Assembly (NCBI GenBank): GCA_024516035.1
Contig: CM044965.1
Location: 24,344,165-24,408,164 of the forward strand
Origin: Bactericera cockerelli
Lineage: Eukaryota; Arthropoda; Insecta; Hemiptera; Triozidae
Direction of reading: 5' to 3'
DNA length: 64,000 bases
Positions 51,901-63,861 of this stretch are shown in pieces (position 1 is the stretch's first letter; every line of letters begins with the position of its first letter). The translations under genes and the position numbers were made by a program. The notes beneath the pieces were generated by a model. That model made no database searches. It saw nothing but the letters and a program-made list of their open reading frames with translations, and was not told the DNA's origin.

Positions 51901-53269
51901 AGGGGGTTATTTATTGCTACATAAAGTAGGTTTCTGATTTCTACTTCTGAATTTTCTGAACGTTTAAAGAGGATTGAAACAGATAAAAAAAAAACCAAAA
52001 GTCGTGAAGAACAAATCACTCAGTTTCATACCATGGACCATTACGAGCTGGGAATAGCTGTTTGTAACATTAAAGTTAAGATAAGTCAGACAGTCCCTCA
52101 ACTCTGGCTATAGTGCGCTGTGATTGGTTGAAACTCCGACTTGAGGGCGTGTCTAGCTTATCTTAACTTTAATCCTATTTCATAATTTTGAGTCTTAGTA
52201 CCATAACCATACATACATATAACCAGGCCACTAGGGACGGTAATCAACTCTGACAGAGACATAGTACGCCATGTACATTTACACCGCAGATAAAAGCAAT
52301 TAAATTGTAAATTTGTAAATAGATTCACACAAGAAGTAGGTCGGCCGTAAGGTGAGCGCCATTTGCATATCAAAGGAGCTGTCGAAAATTCAGAACGAAG
52401 CGTTGAAGGCAGATCTCGTCACATTATGCAAATTTCAGCCGTTCCAAGTCTCCTTGATGGGCTCAACTTACTTGAGTGTTTTCAAAAGTAAACTGATGAA
52501 ATATACTTGAGTCAGGGAAATTTCCAGGATAAAAGAGATATAAAGACAGAATAAATTATGGTGAGAGACGTGTATGAATCTATGATGCTATTGTGTACTG
52601 CTAGTCAAGTGGTTAACGCGCTAGTCTGGTAATCCAGGTAGCGTAGAGATCCGTTGGTTCGAATCCCATCCAGTGCATGAATTTTTCCTCATTCATTTGA
52701 GTTTGTGACCACATAATGACAATACTTTTGTTTGTATTGTTTGTATAAATACAATGAGTTTGTATTTATACTCAAATAAATAAAGAGGTGCTTTGTTAAA
52801 CTGTTGGCATAATGGGACTACCTGTCTTGCGCTGACAGTCTAAATAAAGCACTACTTATACTTATACTTATACTTATACTCTGAGAGTTAGGTGGTAGAA
52901 TTAACCTCGCCTAGTGGTTACCTTCTACTAGAGAATAGGTAATTATTATTATTATAAATTTGTGATGTGGTGTGTATGACCAATTTTATTGACCATAGAT
53001 GTTGACATACACCACTATAATCTAATAAAAGATAGATAGATAAATTTGTGATGAATAGAAGAAAGAAACAAATTCGTTTATTCTCATTATAATTATCTTC
53101 AGGAAGAGCCGACCTCCGTGGCTCCGTGGTTAAAAGAAAACAAAACAAAAAAAAACTGCCCATAGTCTCGAGTGTTTTGAAAACTAAACTGATGAAATAT
53201 ACTTGAGTCAGGGAAATTTCCAGGATAAAAGAGATATAAAGACAGGATAAATTATGGTGAGAGACTCAC
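48926..53269. other. robo intron, repeats
   Basis: No gene. SINE S2 (-) 48,949-49,046; a 33-bp minisatellite 49,080-49,325 (about seven units of GTCAAATTGGAGAGG...); SINE S3 (+) 49,343-49,540; partial S4 (-) 49,836-50,045; S2 copies (+) at 50,228, 50,405, 50,852 and 51,259; inverted relative of the 18.65-kb VNTR at 51,010-51,185; a ~50-bp tandem repeat 51,680-51,840. SINE S3 (+) at 52,593-52,945 is interrupted at about 52,725-52,880 by the 3.47-kb-type repeat. Duplicated 53,175-53,255 resembles 52,490-52,560. Confidence 0.6.
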
Positions 53270-53423
53270 CTTTTCGACGCCTCCAGGTCAATGAACTGTC
53301 CGTTCTTCTTCCAGTGCAGGCTGGGCTCGGGCTGGCCCTTGGGGGGGCCGCACTCCAGCAGGGCCGTCTCACCCGAGGCCACCCGAGTGTCCTTCGGCTC
53401 CGCTCGGAAGTCATCGCGCAACA
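53270..53423 (-). CDS. robo: robo exon, Ig2 first half
   Basis: Exon of 154 bp, acceptor GTGGTTCCAG, donor AAAAG|GTGAGT. It encodes [20 protein letters not shown] then [20 protein letters not shown], the most conserved stretch of Robo Ig2, which contacts Slit. It is the most 5' robo exon in the window; Ig1 and the signal peptide must lie beyond 64,000. The following intron is 33.7 kb. Confidence 0.95.
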
Positions 53424-54806
53424 CTGGAACCACAAGAGAAGAGAGGGGCGAGGGGTTAGGTTTGACAACATGGAGCGAAAATATGATAGGTATTTTTTTT
53501 TACATACGAGTAGGTAAAGCTCAAATAGAAGTTGTTCTCCATGGCTCAGTGGTTAAGAGCATTGGTTGCTGAACCGGAGGTTGCGGGTTCGAATCCCGGC
53601 CGGAGCGGAAAATTCCGATTCCGGAATAGCATGGATGTAAAGGTAAAGTGCCCTGAACTAATGCGAAAGCGGTACCTGGGCAAATTACCGTTTTTTGTAT
53701 GTATATAAAAAAGGTTTGGTACAGCGCAAACATACTATTATGTATTATAAATGCCAAATTCATGAACATAATATAATTATTTAGTACTAGCTCGAATAGA
53801 ATCAAAATTGATCTCAGTAGTTTGATTGATAAGGCCGAAAGCGGCGGACTTGTAATTTGGAATTCCGTAGTTCAAGGCCCAAGTTAAACCAAAATTTAGT
53901 AAAGGCATCAAGTTTGAGTAATTTTGTGATATCACTACACAAGAAATAAAGTGAGGGTAGTCGGAGAAATTAAAATGAGGTTTTCGTTTCTTATTATCAC
54001 ATTAACCTCACCAAGCCTACTAGGGGTAGGAAACTATCACAAGAATTGCCAAGTATTTTGGGAAAGTTTTATGTAAAAAAGTTCAAAAATTTGTGTTACT
54101 CATTTTTGTGTTACTCATTTTTGTGATGGCACAACTACTCAAACTCGCTTTACTAAATCTACGCTCAAACCGGGACTTGAACCACCGACCTCCAGGTTAC
54201 AAGTCCGCCGCCTTATCGATCAAGTTGCTGAGGTCGGTGGCAAGTTTTCTGTAATTGTAAATACATTGTATTATTATTCTGTTCCACGTCCCTTTGATTC
54301 GACCCTTCAGTAGAGGAGTATCCGTTTCATTGTTGTCTTAGCTTAGATTTCCTTCTCTCTCTCTCTCGGATTTCCCGACTGGGGATCTGAAGTTCAAAGA
54401 GATTTCCTGACCGTTGGTTTGTCGGAAAAGGTCCTCCACCCCGAATTTATTGTAAAGAATACAGGATGGGAGAAAGGAGACCCACCGCCGAGCCGATCAT
54501 CATTTCGGAAGTTTTTCCGGTTGGAAAATAAAGCTTAGGAGAGGGGGAGTAGGAGGAGGAGGAGGAGGAGGAGGTGGGGGAGGGGAAAGAAAGAGGAAGT
54601 GAAGAAGAGGATAAAAGAGAGAAGAGGGAAGGAGAGAGGAAAATAAATGAGAGAGGTTCTGTGTTGTTTCACATTACAAAAGAGATTATTCGGAGAGAGA
54701 GAGAGAGAGAGAAAGAGAAAGAGAAAGAGAAAAAGAGAGGAGAAGAATTCAATGAAGAATGGTTCAAGAAAGAGTTATGTTTGAGAGAAAGATAAAATGC
54801 ATAAAT

Positions 54807-54861
<55 letters not shown>

Positions 54862-55540
54862 AGGGAGAGATTAAGAGTTATATTCGTATTATAAAATATG
54901 GAGATAAAGAGTTATACATATTATCAGTGGGAAGAGTGAGAGTAAGAGATAAATAAGGAAGATAACGATAGAGATAGAGAGAGAAAGAAAGAGAGATAAA
55001 GGAAGGGAGAGATAAAGCAAAGGCCCGGGCAAACATATAGAATTACAGAAGTCAAGAAAAGTTCTACAAACTTTGCACAACACAGAAGGAGGCTGTTTTG
55101 TTTCAGATAAATAGGGCATGAAACAGCCCCCAGCAGCCGTTCCTAAAATTTTCTAACCTATATTGTAGGGACCTTAAAAAATATACATATGGGTGGAAAA
55201 TTTCATCAAAATCCGTTGAGTAGTTTCTGAGATTTGCGCGTTACAAGTAATATTTTTAACAGACCGACAGACGTACACAAGACCAAAGTTGCTCAGGAGG
55301 TTATGAAACGTCCAGAAATATGAAAAAAAATTGAAATCAGAGCAAAAAAATATTTTTTTTTTTACAAAAACGAATACAATATTTCCGATTTCTAATATTA
55401 GAAATTTCTCGGATGTAATAATGTTTAGATAGAAGATGTAGTCTTATTAAAAAAAATTGGATATGAATTCTCCAAAATTTTGATATTAAGCACGCGAGGT
55501 CCCCATTCAGGTGCACCTAGGCTAGTCAGCCCTTCGCGTG
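53424..55540. other. upstream robo intron, repeats
   Basis: No exon found. SINE S6 (+) about 53,530-53,720 (ATGGCTCAGTGGTTAAGAGC, GGGTTCGAATCCCGGCCGG); S2 (+) 53,808-53,955; S2 (-) 54,120-54,235; purine-rich GGA/GAGA tracts 54,545-55,015. About 55,150-55,280 carries TTCATCAAAATCCGTTGAGT AGTTTCTGAGA...ACAGACCGACAGAC, a segment common in insect transposon 3' regions. Confidence 0.5.
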
Positions 55541-57588
55541 CTCAGTCCTAAGGTAAGTTTGGACTTGGAGTGTATCAAGAGTGGGGCACGCTCAATTTTT
55601 GCGTCCGTATCAACACGGGGGGCATTCTGCCTCACGATCTGGTTTGTCTGGAGACTCTTCTCCTGGCGCATTCTGCGTCCGGGTTATAGTTCGACCACGG
55701 AAGGGAACTGAGGATGCAAGGAGCATTAAAATCTTCAAATTAAAATTGAAAATCAGCCTAAAGTTGGTTCCCAAGTTGAGAACCCCTGGACCCCCCCCCC
55801 TCCCCCCCTCAAACGGCCAGTCCCTGCGATATCCCAGGGGCTCGTAAATTCCTGCTCCCCCAGACAAAGGGGCGCCCTTCGGGAGAAAATATTATGGGAG
55901 GATGAAACGAAAATAAAAACAAATAAAAACCAAAACAAAAGCGGAAGATAAATAAAATACAAAATAATGGGGCAGAAGTGTACGAGAAAAACAGCCCACT
56001 GCCTACTTGAAAATAATGGGATTTATTTTTTAAAAGGGATTTTTTCGTGCCTATGCGGTAGGCGCTTCTTTTTCTGATACGAATTTTGGAATGAAATCTC
56101 GCAGGGGCACGTTTGGATATAAATTTTATCTTTTTTGTAAACTAGGTAAGTATGTTTTGATATAAATTTTATTTTTTATTAAGGTACTATTGTACGTAAA
56201 TAAAAGGTAGTATGTTAGGATATAAATGTTACCTTTTTTGTAAACTAGGTAAGTATGTTTTGATATAAATTTCACCTTTTTTTGGTACTATAGGTAAGTA
56301 TATTTTGATGTAAAATTTACCTTTTTTTGTACCCTAGGTAAGTTCGAATTATTATAAATTTTATCTTGTTTTGGTACAATAGGTAAGTATGTTTTGACAT
56401 TAATTTTATCTTTTTCGGGGTAAAATATACACTTTTTTTATCATGTTTCATAGCTACGAAATAAAAAAGGCTGTGAAACACTCAGAAAAAAAAAAAAAAA
56501 AATATTTATTAATATTGCTATTAGGTCGTTACAGAGGAAAATGAGATGAATGTAAAAACTGCTCGTATTAAATAAGTTAGTATTAATGTGTCTTTTTTTT
56601 AACATGGTTTATATTAGACATCGTAATGTGAATTTATTATTGAAACACTCTTATCCTAGACATAAAAAAGTGTTTCAATAATAAATATTAATGTGTCTGT
56701 TTGACCCAGCGCACATTATTTGTGTTTTGCTATTTTACTTCAGAACACAAATGGTATCGAAAGTAATTTACGTATTTACTTTTTTTACTTATCCTAGGGT
56801 CAACACGAGCGCACCAGAAGTTATCCTTTACAAACAACTATAAACTAATTTTCAATACAATTTATTAGTCGGCTCTGGGGATCGAACTCGGGACCTTCGA
56901 TATGGCAATCTTCCACATCTTACCACTGAGCAAGATTAATAATAATACTCTTTAGTGGAAGGTAACATCCAGACGAGGTATAAAATGCTCAAAACATGTT
57001 CTACCATCTAACCCTCAGAGTCTTATTATTATGTGGTCACAAACTCAAATTCATGAGGAAAAATTCATGCACTGGGTGGGATTCGAACCAACGGATCACT
57101 ACGCTACCTGGTTTACCAGACTAGCGCATTAACCACTTGACTACCCCAGTGCCCAGTTTAGACTAATTTCAATACAAACTAATTTCAAAACCTTCCACAT
57201 GACAAGCGAGACTAACTTACCACTAAGCTAGTTTCAAGAGAAGCCCTCTCGGAAATATATTTTCAAAATTTCCTAGAAATCTGTGCCCTCCAGTTTTTCC
57301 GGAAATATATTTTCGAATTTTCCTGCAAATCTGTTTTCTTCTAATAATGTACTCCTAACTCTCTCCCTTCCAGGAGATGAAAAATGAGTTCTGGAAATAC
57401 TCCTGGAAATGGAGAGGCCAGGAAATGGGATAGCTCGCAGGGGCTCGAATCCAATTTAGAATTTAGGACGAGGGGAGATTTCGGATTTACAGAGAGCAAT
57501 AATTTAAATGTCAAATGCCGATATCGAACCTATGGGTTTATTGGGGATTAAATCGGTGGGGGATTTTTTTTGGGAGGGAGAGAAATGA

Positions 57589-57633
<45 letters not shown>

Positions 57634-57782
57634 GGAGAAAGAGAGATAGAAAATGAGACAAAAGAAGAGGAAAAGAGTCGATATCGAAGAAAGAGAGATA
57701 GAGATAATGAGAGAGAGCGATCGAAAGAGAAAAGTAAGAATGATGAGAGGGAAGGAGGGAGGAAATTAATCAGTAGAGATAG
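55541..57782. other. upstream robo intron, tandem repeat and SINEs
   Basis: 55,541-56,100: G/C-richer unique-looking sequence with a C-run at 55,792-55,808, not recognised. 56,105-56,430: about six ~58-bp units of CTAGGTAAGTATGTTTTGAT. 56,440-56,505: S5 SINE tail (+). 56,700-56,930: S5 head (-). 56,935-57,152: S3 (-). 57,570-57,760: GA-rich tract. No gene. Confidence 0.5.
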
Positions 57783-58110
57783 TGTATTGGAGAGCAGATG
57801 GCTTTTCCAATAGTTAATTGAAAATGAGCTTACGGTTGTCGTTCGTCAATCTTCTTCTGCTCTACGCTGGGGCCGCTGATCAAGATGGTAAGTCGCCAGG
57901 CCTGGCGAAAGCGGCTAGCGGAGCAAGATGATACGGTGGATAGTTGCGATGTGTGCTGGTCAAGAGTTGATTAAGGTAAGAGAGAACTTTCCTCACGAAG
58001 AGTCCGACGTGAGATTTTCCATCGAGTTGGAGACAACCAATTGCGCACGCAATCGCTCATGGAGGTAGATATAAGTGGTCATTCATAGCAAAAAAAGTGA
58101 AGCCCTAACA
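57783..58110 (-). mobile_element. probable 3' LTR of the BEL/Pao element
   Basis: On the minus strand a polypurine tract GGGGGGGAAA (58,111-58,120) is followed at 58,110 by TGTTAGGGCTTCAC, a standard LTR start. The outer end is uncertain; CCAATACA ending at 57,783 gives a TG...CA-bounded LTR of about 330 bases. The other LTR is outside the window, so neither length nor target duplication can be confirmed. Confidence 0.5.
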
Positions 58111-58527
58111 TTTCCCCCCCATAGAATCCAACAGGATTATCTAATGGTCAATGTTCTTCCTGCAGCAAGAAATGAACGGTGAATATGGTATGGGCATGGA
58201 GGTGATGAATGATAAAAGGGTGATAAAATTATGATAACCAACTTATTTTGAAGATATTGCAAATTGAAATTTCTCCCCTGAGAATCTATATAAAAATTAA
58301 ATGAAAATTAATTGCTCAACCTGAAGCTAGGATTAAAATTAAAGTACCTCAGACAGCAACCACAAAGTTAAATGATCAGTAATACTTTTACAAATTATTA
58401 TGGAAGAAAAGGGTTAATTGGTTAATTGATAATAAAAAAAAAATAGTGAAAAAATTCCAATAGAAAAAAATGAAAATAAATAAGTTTTAGCTTCCTATTT
58501 ACAAATTTAAGCTTGGCTGCTTAAAGG
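58111..58527 (-). other. 3' untranslated part and polypurine tract of the BEL/Pao element
   Basis: Between the stop codon of gag-pol and the LTR. Contains the polypurine tract priming plus-strand synthesis at its LTR-proximal end; otherwise AT-rich. Confidence 0.6.
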
Positions 58528-61500
58528 TTAGTCGCGGGGATCGCCCACGGGTAGAAGGGCAAGTTTGGAGGCTGGTCGTGTCAGCACACCATGAGATGTT
58601 CGAACCGTTGCAACACGGACAACATTATCCTTGCCGGGCATCACATTGATTACAATTCCAATGGGCCACTGTTGAGGTGGACAATTTGGAGTATGAAGAA
58701 TCACAACATCGTTGATCTTGACATTATCATTAGAGGAGGTCCATTTGTTCCTTTGGATCAATGTGTTAAGGTAATCAGATTTCCATCGCTTCCAGAAACA
58801 CTGTGTTACCTGTGTGACAAGAAGCCAGCGCTTCAAAGGTGGGATATAATCTGTTGAGGTATCTTTCTCAGCACGAGCTAACAAAGGCGCTCCTGTCAAG
58901 AAGTGTCCAGGAGTCAAGACATCCACTCCGTCGTTGGGATCTACACTGATGGCGCACAAGGGTCTGGAATTGCAGATAGCCTCACATGATACCAGGATGG
59001 TTGAAAACTCTTCAAAGTTGAAGGTTTGATTATTCAACACATGTTTGAGATGTTTCTTGACAGATTTCACACCCGCTTCCCAGAGTCCACCAAAGTTGGG
59101 AGCAGATGGAGGATTAAAGTTCCATTGAATTTCACGTGATAGAAGATGAGATGCAATCTGACCTTGTGATGAGGAAAGAAACTGTTGAGTTTCAGAGATG
59201 TGACGGGATGCTCCTTGAAAGTTAGTTCCATTGTCTGAAAAGATATTAGAAGGAAGTCCGCGTCTTCCGATGAACCGATCTAATGCAGCCAGAAAACAAG
59301 GGGTAGATAATGAGGATAATAACTCAAGATGAATTGCTTTGACTGACATGCAGATAAAGATAGCAAAATATGATTTTACAATTGGAGAATTGCGACGTGG
59401 TCCAGATTTCAAGGAGAAAGGACCTGCTAGATCCACTCCTACATTTAGAAATGCACGACCTTGGGCAAAACGAGATACTGGTAGGTCAGCCATCATGGGT
59501 TGATGGAAGAGTGGTTTCATCCTAATGCACTTGATACATTTTGATAGATGATTCCGGATGAGGTTACGAGCTCCAATGATCCAATAGAACCTTTGTAGTA
59601 GGGATTGAACTACTTTAGGTCCTCCATGGAGAGTCAGTTGGTGATAATGATCAATAAGAAGTTTGGTTAGATGTGCTGTCTTTGGAAGGAGAACTGGATG
59701 CTTTGAACTCTCAGGCAGAGGAGATTGGGAGAGTCTCCCCCCCACAGCCAAAAGTCCGACAGAGTTTAAGATGGGAGATAGAGAGCGTAAGTTGTTTCCA
59801 ACCAGTTGTCCACTCTTGACAGCTTTTACCTCATCCTTCAGGTAGCATTGTTGAGTGATACGAATGATAACTTCAAGAGCTTGGTCATTTTCAGTCACCG
59901 ATAACTCAGGTTTGAAGTTTGATTTTTGCTTGCGACAACAGTTAATAAACCGAAGCACAAATCCAAAGATTCTCTTTAGCTTCCTTAAGGAAGAAAATTT
60001 CTCCACTATCTGGAGTAAAGGATTGATATCAATGTTAGTGAGTAAAGCTGTGACAGGCTTTGTCTCAGGACATGGTTTATCCATGTCAATTACTTTGAGT
60101 GGCCAGCTCTCAACGGGTAATTTTAGAAAAGATGGTCCCCTCAACCAAAGTCCATTTTTCAAAAATTGAGACGGGGTTAAACCCCGACTTGCTGAGTCTG
60201 CACTATTTAATTCAGAAGTGACATATTGCCACTGAGTGGGTTTAGTAGTTTCCAAGATTTGAGATACACGATTTGCTACATATATTTTAAGTTGATAAGG
60301 TGGGGTTTTTAGCCAAGATAGAACAACACAACTATCAGAAAAGAGATAAACATTATCAAATGATAAAAAATCGAGTGATTTGACTATTTTTGTCAATAAT
60401 AAAGCTGCGCACAGTTCTAATCGATTAATGGTTTGCACTTTGAGTGGTGCAACTTTGGTTTTTGCACGAAGAAGGTAATTTTTAACTTTGCCTTCCAAAT
60501 TACACACTCGGAGATACACCACTGCAGCATAAGCAGACTTGGATGCATCTGCAAATCCCACAAGATCCATGGATTGACACTTTTCTCTATTGATGTAACG
60601 GGGTATTTTAAAGGTAGATAACAAGGTAAGTTCAGTTGTGAATGCTTGCCACATTTCACGTAAGTTATCTGAGAGCGGTGTGTCCCAAGATAAACTATTA
60701 TCAAGCCACAATTTTTGGAGAAAAATCTTCATCCAAATGATTACTGGACTTAGATAGCCTTCATCTTCATCCAAATGATTACTGAGAAAAATCTTCATCC
60801 AAATGATTACTGGACTTAGATAGCCATTACAGTCATATAATTTAGCGACAAATGCCAAAACTTGTCTTTTAGAAAGAGTGGGTGGAAAGGATTGATTATT
60901 CACTACATAAAAAAATGCATCAGATTTAGGGCACCATTGCATGCCTAGTACTTTTATAGACTCCTCTCCCCCCTCTGAAAAACATTTAGGTTTTTCACAA
61001 AGATCTTCAGCTATACCTTCAAGGACAGTGGAGTTAGATGAGGCCCATTTTCTCACAGAAAAGCCACCCTTTGCTAAGAGAGAAATAATGTCATTTCTCA
61101 ATGCAATAGCATCTTTTACGGTTGATGATCCCGTAATCAAATCATCCACATAGGCTTCATTTTGCAGGGCATTTGCTGCTTTCGGGAACTTTTCACCCTC
61201 ATCTAGGGCCAACTGTTTTAAGACACGTTGAGCCTGATAGGGACTCCCTGGTAATCCAAAGGTGCAGGTGGTGAGTTCAAATTCTGTGACCTCCATAGAA
61301 CCCTTCTCGTGCCACAGGATATGCTGAAACTGACGGTCGTCAGGATGGATTAATATGTTTCTGTACATGGCTTGTATATCACAAAGAAGAACAACAGGAT
61401 GAAGTCTCCACTGAGTAAGTAAGTCGCTAATGTCCTTCTGGAGCTTAGGACCAACTAAAAGATTTTTTGCAAGATTGTTTCCATTATTACTGGAAATGTT

Positions 61501-63861
61501 CGGATCAAAGACAACACGTAGGGGTGTAGAAGATGATGTTGGTTTATAGATGCCAAAATGCAGTAAAAGATAGTCTGAACGGTGTTGAGCAATAGTCATA
61601 TGTCCAGGTTCAAGATAAGATTCCAAGTTGTCATAATACAGCTTCTTTTGTTCTGGATCACGGGACAGCTTATTGTCGAGAGATTCCAGCCGTTTTAGTG
61701 CTATTTTTCTATTTGATCCAAGATCAGGTCGTATGAGGTCCTTGAAGGGAAGACGCAGCACATATCTTCCATTTGAGTCTCTCTGATGGGTGTCAATGAA
61801 GTGTTGTTCACAGGCAACTTCTTCTGGATTTGGAGAATGGATGTATGGCAGTTCTTCGCTCTCCCAGAATTTTTGTAATTCCATGGCAATTAGATCCTCT
61901 TTGACAAAGAAGGTATGGTAGGACTGAGGTTTTAGTTGGTTAGGACACTTGCCCAGCAACAGCCAACCCAAAATAGATGGTACAGCTGATGGATTACCTA
62001 AAATTGTCTTTGATGAATGATCAAGAAGTTGACAGTAATACTCTGCTCCAATTAGAAGTTCAATGGTAGAATCTAGTTTTGGATCCACATAAGTTAAATC
62101 AGCTAAAGGTAAGTGGGAATACATTTTAATAACATCATTGTTAATAGTGTTTGATAGATTACTGGTAATCTTCGGTAAGATGACGGCTTGAATATTCAAA
62201 GGTCTACTATCTGATTTTATAATATGTTTATGAGGTAAAAGTTGAACACACAACTCCCCTTTGGCTTTTACTGGATTGGACGTATCAATACCCGAGATGT
62301 GAAGGTTCGATGCTTTCCATCCAAGCTTGAGTTGTTGAGCTAAGCGATGCGAGATTATAGAGATTTGACTACCTGAATCAAGGAGACAACGAACAGAATA
62401 CCACATCCCAAATCTGTCTTGGAGTTGCACCACTGCAGTTCCCAGAAGTACCGTTGAGTTTGAAGTGGTTGAGGTTTCAACAGCATGATTTCCTGAAAAT
62501 AGATTGGTTGAGGAAGATTGTCCTTGAGCAGGAAACCTATCCTTGTGTGAACTGGAGGTTGAGGGATGAGTTTGTTCCTTAGTGTGTCCTTGATATTGGT
62601 AACCTGACTTCTGTTGACTTCCACCTGGTTCAGATTGATGTAGCAAGGAATGGTGATTTTTGCTCTGACAATATTTGCATTGATACATAGATTGACACTC
62701 TGGACGGGAGTGTTTGGAACTCAAACAAGCAAAGCATAATTTTAATTCTTTGACTTGAGCATAGCGCTTGGTAACATCCATCTTTAAAAATTTGGTACAT
62801 GATGCAATCCTATGATCACCAGAATTACATACTGAACATGTGAACTTTGATTTTTGAAACTGCTTAACTTGATAAGGTTGTTGAGGTTGAAATGAAGAAA
62901 ATTGATTATCTCCTGGTTGAGCAGTAACTTGATAGGTTTTGCGATTAGATTGGCTAATAGGTAATTGAGATTTGTGGTTATTCACTGAGTTGTCATGGGT
63001 AAGATCCAGAATAGAACATTTGTGACGCACAAATTTAACTAGATCCTCAAATTTGGGAAAATTATTCTGAATCTGCTCGGTTTCAAAGTCTTGACGGGTT
63101 TTTTCATCAAGGGCTTTTAATCCCAACTGAAGAAGGATAAATTCTCCTAGGTTTTCAATGTTTAGACCTCTCAAAGATTCTACATTGATATGGAAAATAT
63201 CCAAGAAATTCCTCAATCCTTTTATGTGATCACTTTGTAAAGGTGAAAATTTTAAGATTTTTGAGAGATAGTTATTGGCTAAAACCCGCTTTTTTCCATA
63301 GCGATCAACCAAGCTTTGATAAGCTAATGGATAATTTTGAGCCAAAAAAGATATATGATCAATGCAACTAGCTGCATGGCTGCTTAGGTAAGATTTAAGA
63401 TAACTGAATTTTTGAATATCAGAAAGGTCGGTATTGGTATGGATTAACTGGTCATACAAAGATTTGAAAGCAGGAAAAGCAGAAATTTCACCACTAAATA
63501 TTGGTACATTTATGGTTGGAAGGTGAATTTTGGGTGCTTGAGGGGCAGGAGAAACCGGTGAAGCCATTTCAGCCTTCAAAACGGCTTCTTTAGCCTTGAC
63601 CTTGAAGTACATGGCCTCAAAACTAGATAAAGTTTGATCACAGTCAATGCGGTCAGCCTCATCCAACTTTACATTCAAAGTATCCATTGTACCTAAGATT
63701 TTCTCAAATTTGTCCAACGTTTCATCAGCCTTTGCAACTCTCACTTTAAAATCACTGACCTTATTTGCATCTAAGCTAGCATTATAACACTCTTGCATTC
63801 GCCGATACAGCCTATTTCTGTAGTCTGATGCAATTTTCATTTGGTCAGCTGGAGAAGTCAT
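58528..63861 (-). CDS. BEL/Pao gag-pol polyprotein
   Basis: 1,777 codons, single open frame, ATG at 63,861. In order: DUF1759-like gag (~105-280, HLPTINVPIFSGEISAFPAF); zinc knuckles (CSVCNSGDHRIASC, CFACLSSKHSRPEC, ~345-410); aspartic protease LLDSGSQISIIS (~497); reverse transcriptase with CDIQAMYRNILIHPDDRQF and EAYVDDLITG (~904); RNase H (GFADASKSAYAAVVYL ~1,104; LFSDSCVVLSWL); integrase zinc H-H-C-C (~1,407-1,440); DDE core with D in NVGVDLAGPF, IFSDNGTNFQG (~1,544) and FGGLWEAGVKSVKKHL (~1,595); DUF5641-like C-terminus. Protease, YVDD and DDE residues are intact. A 66-bp in-frame duplication repeats SPVIIWMKIFL near residues 1,015-1,045. Confidence 0.96.
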   Translation of the reverse strand: MTSPADQMKIASDYRNRLYRRMQECYNASLDANKVSDFKVRVAKADETLDKFEKILGTMDTLNVKLDEADRIDCDQTLSSFEAMYFKVKAKEAVLKAEMASPVSPAPQAPKIHLPTINVPIFSGEISAFPAFKSLYDQLIHTNTDLSDIQKFSYLKSYLSSHAASCIDHISFLAQNYPLAYQSLVDRYGKKRVLANNYLSKILKFSPLQSDHIKGLRNFLDIFHINVESLRGLNIENLGEFILLQLGLKALDEKTRQDFETEQIQNNFPKFEDLVKFVRHKCSILDLTHDNSVNNHKSQLPISQSNRKTYQVTAQPGDNQFSSFQPQQPYQVKQFQKSKFTCSVCNSGDHRIASCTKFLKMDVTKRYAQVKELKLCFACLSSKHSRPECQSMYQCKYCQSKNHHSLLHQSEPGGSQQKSGYQYQGHTKEQTHPSTSSSHKDRFPAQGQSSSTNLFSGNHAVETSTTSNSTVLLGTAVVQLQDRFGMWYSVRCLLDSGSQISIISHRLAQQLKLGWKASNLHISGIDTSNPVKAKGELCVQLLPHKHIIKSDSRPLNIQAVILPKITSNLSNTINNDVIKMYSHLPLADLTYVDPKLDSTIELLIGAEYYCQLLDHSSKTILGNPSAVPSILGWLLLGKCPNQLKPQSYHTFFVKEDLIAMELQKFWESEELPYIHSPNPEEVACEQHFIDTHQRDSNGRYVLRLPFKDLIRPDLGSNRKIALKRLESLDNKLSRDPEQKKLYYDNLESYLEPGHMTIAQHRSDYLLLHFGIYKPTSSSTPLRVVFDPNISSNNGNNLAKNLLVGPKLQKDISDLLTQWRLHPVVLLCDIQAMYRNILIHPDDRQFQHILWHEKGSMEVTEFELTTCTFGLPGSPYQAQRVLKQLALDEGEKFPKAANALQNEAYVDDLITGSSTVKDAIALRNDIISLLAKGGFSVRKWASSNSTVLEGIAEDLCEKPKCFSEGGEESIKVLGMQWCPKSDAFFYVVNNQSFPPTLSKRQVLAFVAKLYDCNGYLSPVIIWMKIFLSNHLDEDEGYLSPVIIWMKIFLQKLWLDNSLSWDTPLSDNLREMWQAFTTELTLLSTFKIPRYINREKCQSMDLVGFADASKSAYAAVVYLRVCNLEGKVKNYLLRAKTKVAPLKVQTINRLELCAALLLTKIVKSLDFLSFDNVYLFSDSCVVLSWLKTPPYQLKIYVANRVSQILETTKPTQWQYVTSELNSADSASRGLTPSQFLKNGLWLRGPSFLKLPVESWPLKVIDMDKPCPETKPVTALLTNIDINPLLQIVEKFSSLRKLKRIFGFVLRFINCCRKQKSNFKPELSVTENDQALEVIIRITQQCYLKDEVKAVKSGQLVGNNLRSLSPILNSVGLLAVGGRLSQSPLPESSKHPVLLPKTAHLTKLLIDHYHQLTLHGGPKVVQSLLQRFYWIIGARNLIRNHLSKCIKCIRMKPLFHQPMMADLPVSRFAQGRAFLNVGVDLAGPFSLKSGPRRNSPIVKSYFAIFICMSVKAIHLELLSSLSTPCFLAALDRFIGRRGLPSNIFSDNGTNFQGASRHISETQQFLSSSQGQIASHLLSREIQWNFNPPSAPNFGGLWEAGVKSVKKHLKHVLNNQTFNFEEFSTILVSCEAICNSRPLCAISVDPNDGVDVLTPGHFLTGAPLLARAEKDTSTDYIPPLKRWLLVTQVTQCFWKRWKSDYLNTLIQRNKWTSSNDNVKINDVVILHTPNCPPQQWPIGIVINVMPGKDNVVRVATVRTSHGVLTRPASKLALLPVGDPRD

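Noticed and set aside
53208..53517. Alternative ORFs over the Ig2 exon, both strands
   Set aside because: The Robo Ig2 pattern and consensus splice borders lie in another minus-strand frame (53,270-53,423).
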